Of a stretch of DNA of 64,000 nt, positions 62,886 through 64,000 are shown piece by piece. The stretch comes from Aquimarina atlantica (GTDB lineage: Bacteria > Bacteroidota > Bacteroidia > Flavobacteriales > Flavobacteriaceae), in the NCBI RefSeq assembly GCF_000626715.1, contig NZ_AQRA01000003.1, positions 310,001 to 374,000 on the forward strand, given 5' to 3'. Under the pieces are notes generated by a model. That model worked only from the letters and a program-made list of their open reading frames with translations, was not told the DNA's origin and did no database searches. Both the position numbers and the translations under genes were made by a program. The stretch's first letter is position 1. Every line of letters starts with the position of its first letter.

Positions 62886-64000
62886 TTGGCAATAAAAGAA
62901 AAAAACATATTAAACCGATTGTATTTCATAGCAGCGTGTATGTTCATCTTTGCAATAGCAGTATTGGCCAAGTTAGTGAATATACAGTTTGTAGAAGGGG
63001 ATATGTATCGTAAGAAAGCTCAGGAACGAGTTTTTAAAACCTTTGATATACCTGCAAACCGAGGTAATTTGTATGATAGTAAAGGAAACCTCTTAGCAAC
63101 ATCAGTTCCTAAATACGATATACGATTTGATGCATTGGCAGTAAATGATAAGGATTTTAGGGCACATATTAAACCACTTTGTGAAGCGTTATCCAAAGAG
63201 TTTGGAAAACCAGTTTCGTACTATGATAAAATTATAAGAACAGCAAGATCCAATAGAAATAGATACTTGTTGTTGCGCAGAAATTTAGGATACTCTCAGT
63301 ATATGAGAGTTAAAAAGTTCCCCTTGTTCGAATTTGGAGCGAATCGAGGAGGATTAATAGTAGAGCAACGTACAGTAAGAGAACATCCTATAGGAAAAAT
63401 AGCTGAACGTACTGTAGGATATGAAAGAAGGGACGAACAAGGATATTATACCAGGGTAGGTTTAGAAGGAGCTTATGGGCCATTTTTAAGAGGAAAAGAA
63501 GGGAAACGAAAAAAACAAAAAATTGCAAAGAATCAATGGAAACCTATAGGGGATGCTAATGAAGTAGAACCACAAGACGGGTATGATGTTGTTTCTACTA
63601 TTGATGTAAATATACAGGATATAGCACATCATGCATTGCTGGCTCAACTAGAAACATTTGAAGCAGAGCATGGTACTGTAGTGGTTATGGAAACCAAAAC
63701 CGGAGAAATAAAAGCGATCTCTAATCTGGGGCGTACTAATGCAGGAAAATATTATGAGAAACTTAATTATGCAGTTGGGGAATCTCATGAACCGGGATCT
63801 ACATTTAAGTTAATGACTATGGTTGCTGCATTAGAGGACAGAGTTATTGATTCGAGTTATGTGGTGGATACCGAAAATGGTCGTGTAAAGTTTTATGATA
63901 GAATTGTAAAAGATTCTAAATGGGGAGGATATGGAAAAATATCTGCGGCAAAAGCATTTGAGTTATCATCGAATACTGCTTTTGCTAAAATGATTAATGA
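62886..64000 (+). CDS. ftsI: Penicillin-binding protein / septal transpeptidase, 5' part
   Basis: Runs off the right edge; 371 codons are visible. The start is TTG 62886 (MAIKEKNILNRLYF), 4 bases after the ftsL-like stop. A membrane segment (about 13-30) is followed by the PBP dimerisation domain (IPANRGNLYDSKGNLLATS, VEQRTVREHPIGKIAERTVG) and the start of the transpeptidase domain (TIDVNIQDIAHHAL). Active-site Ser305 lies in EPGSTFK (SxxK). It cross-links septal peptidoglycan. The SxN and KTG motifs lie beyond the window. Confidence 0.93.
   Translation, partial: MAIKEKNILNRLYFIAACMFIFAIAVLAKLVNIQFVEGDMYRKKAQERVFKTFDIPANRGNLYDSKGNLLATSVPKYDIRFDALAVNDKDFRAHIKPLCEALSKEFGKPVSYYDKIIRTARSNRNRYLLLRRNLGYSQYMRVKKFPLFEFGANRGGLIVEQRTVREHPIGKIAERTVGYERRDEQGYYTRVGLEGAYGPFLRGKEGKRKKQKIAKNQWKPIGDANEVEPQDGYDVVSTIDVNIQDIAHHALLAQLETFEAEHGTVVVMETKTGEIKAISNLGRTNAGKYYEKLNYAVGESHEPGSTFKLMTMVAALEDRVIDSSYVVDTENGRVKFYDRIVKDSKWGGYGKISAAKAFELSSNTAFAKMIN

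Noticed and set aside
1..64000. Mobile elements, phage genes, tRNA or rRNA genes
   Set aside because: No transposase, integrase, att-like direct repeats, tRNA T-loop motifs or rRNA sequence was recognised; gene content and codon use look uniformly chromosomal.

Overview
The window is chromosomal DNA from a marine-type member of the Flavobacteriaceae (Bacteroidetes). The evidence is an AT-rich genome, gliding genes gldA, gldB and gldC, a C-terminal type IX secretion sorting domain, flavobacterial promoters (TTTG about 20 bases before TAnnTTTG), DUF3857 proteins, a split metH and a DnaG without zinc ligands. Aquimarina or a close relative would fit, but the genus is a guess. No mobile element, CRISPR array, rRNA or tRNA gene was seen.

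Layout. 1-7440: assimilatory sulfate reduction operon (3' end of cysH, cysD, cysN, a sulfite reductase with a HEPN-like tail, two siroheme genes, a ferredoxin/NADP reductase-like flavoprotein), closed by a strong terminator. 7688-12251: a glycosidase-like lipoprotein, a DUF5009 membrane protein, a [2Fe-2S] ferredoxin, a Coa1-like protein and a repeat lipoprotein. 12417-17964: SAM-I riboswitch followed by split methionine synthase, a DinB-like gene and metF, so the window runs from sulfate to methionine. 18212-27669: LRR lipoprotein, PagL-like deacylase, head-GIN lipoprotein, multi-PAS kinase with response regulator, gldA and a GH1 glycosidase. 27652-30523: Lrp regulator divergent from threonine dehydrogenase and kbl.

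30717-34964: aromatic amino acid operon (pheA, aminotransferase, tyrA, DAHP synthase/chorismate mutase). It is preceded by an unannotated 25-residue leader peptide containing FYFFFFYF, then a terminator whose left arm can alternatively pair with the end of the leader ORF. This is a complete-looking ribosome-mediated attenuator and the most interesting signal in the window. 35196-47343: housekeeping block (rsgA, dtd, two DUF3857 proteins, mazG, aroA, queA, a CHI-like/DUF2147 fusion, rlmN, polyprenyl synthase). 47467-50003: ECF sigma factor with an apparent self-recognised promoter, a putative anti-sigma partner and an outer-membrane protein. 50519-53782: large T9SS-secreted protein. 53983-60807: dnaG, a NarL-type regulator with Glu at the phospho-acceptor position, nadE, gldBC, engB and an alpha/beta hydrolase. 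61039-64000: start of the dcw cluster (mraZ behind three 10-base MraZ boxes, rsmH, ftsL-like, ftsI), running off the right edge.

Functional calls rest on motif recognition without database searches. Promoters, operators and RNA structures were read by eye.
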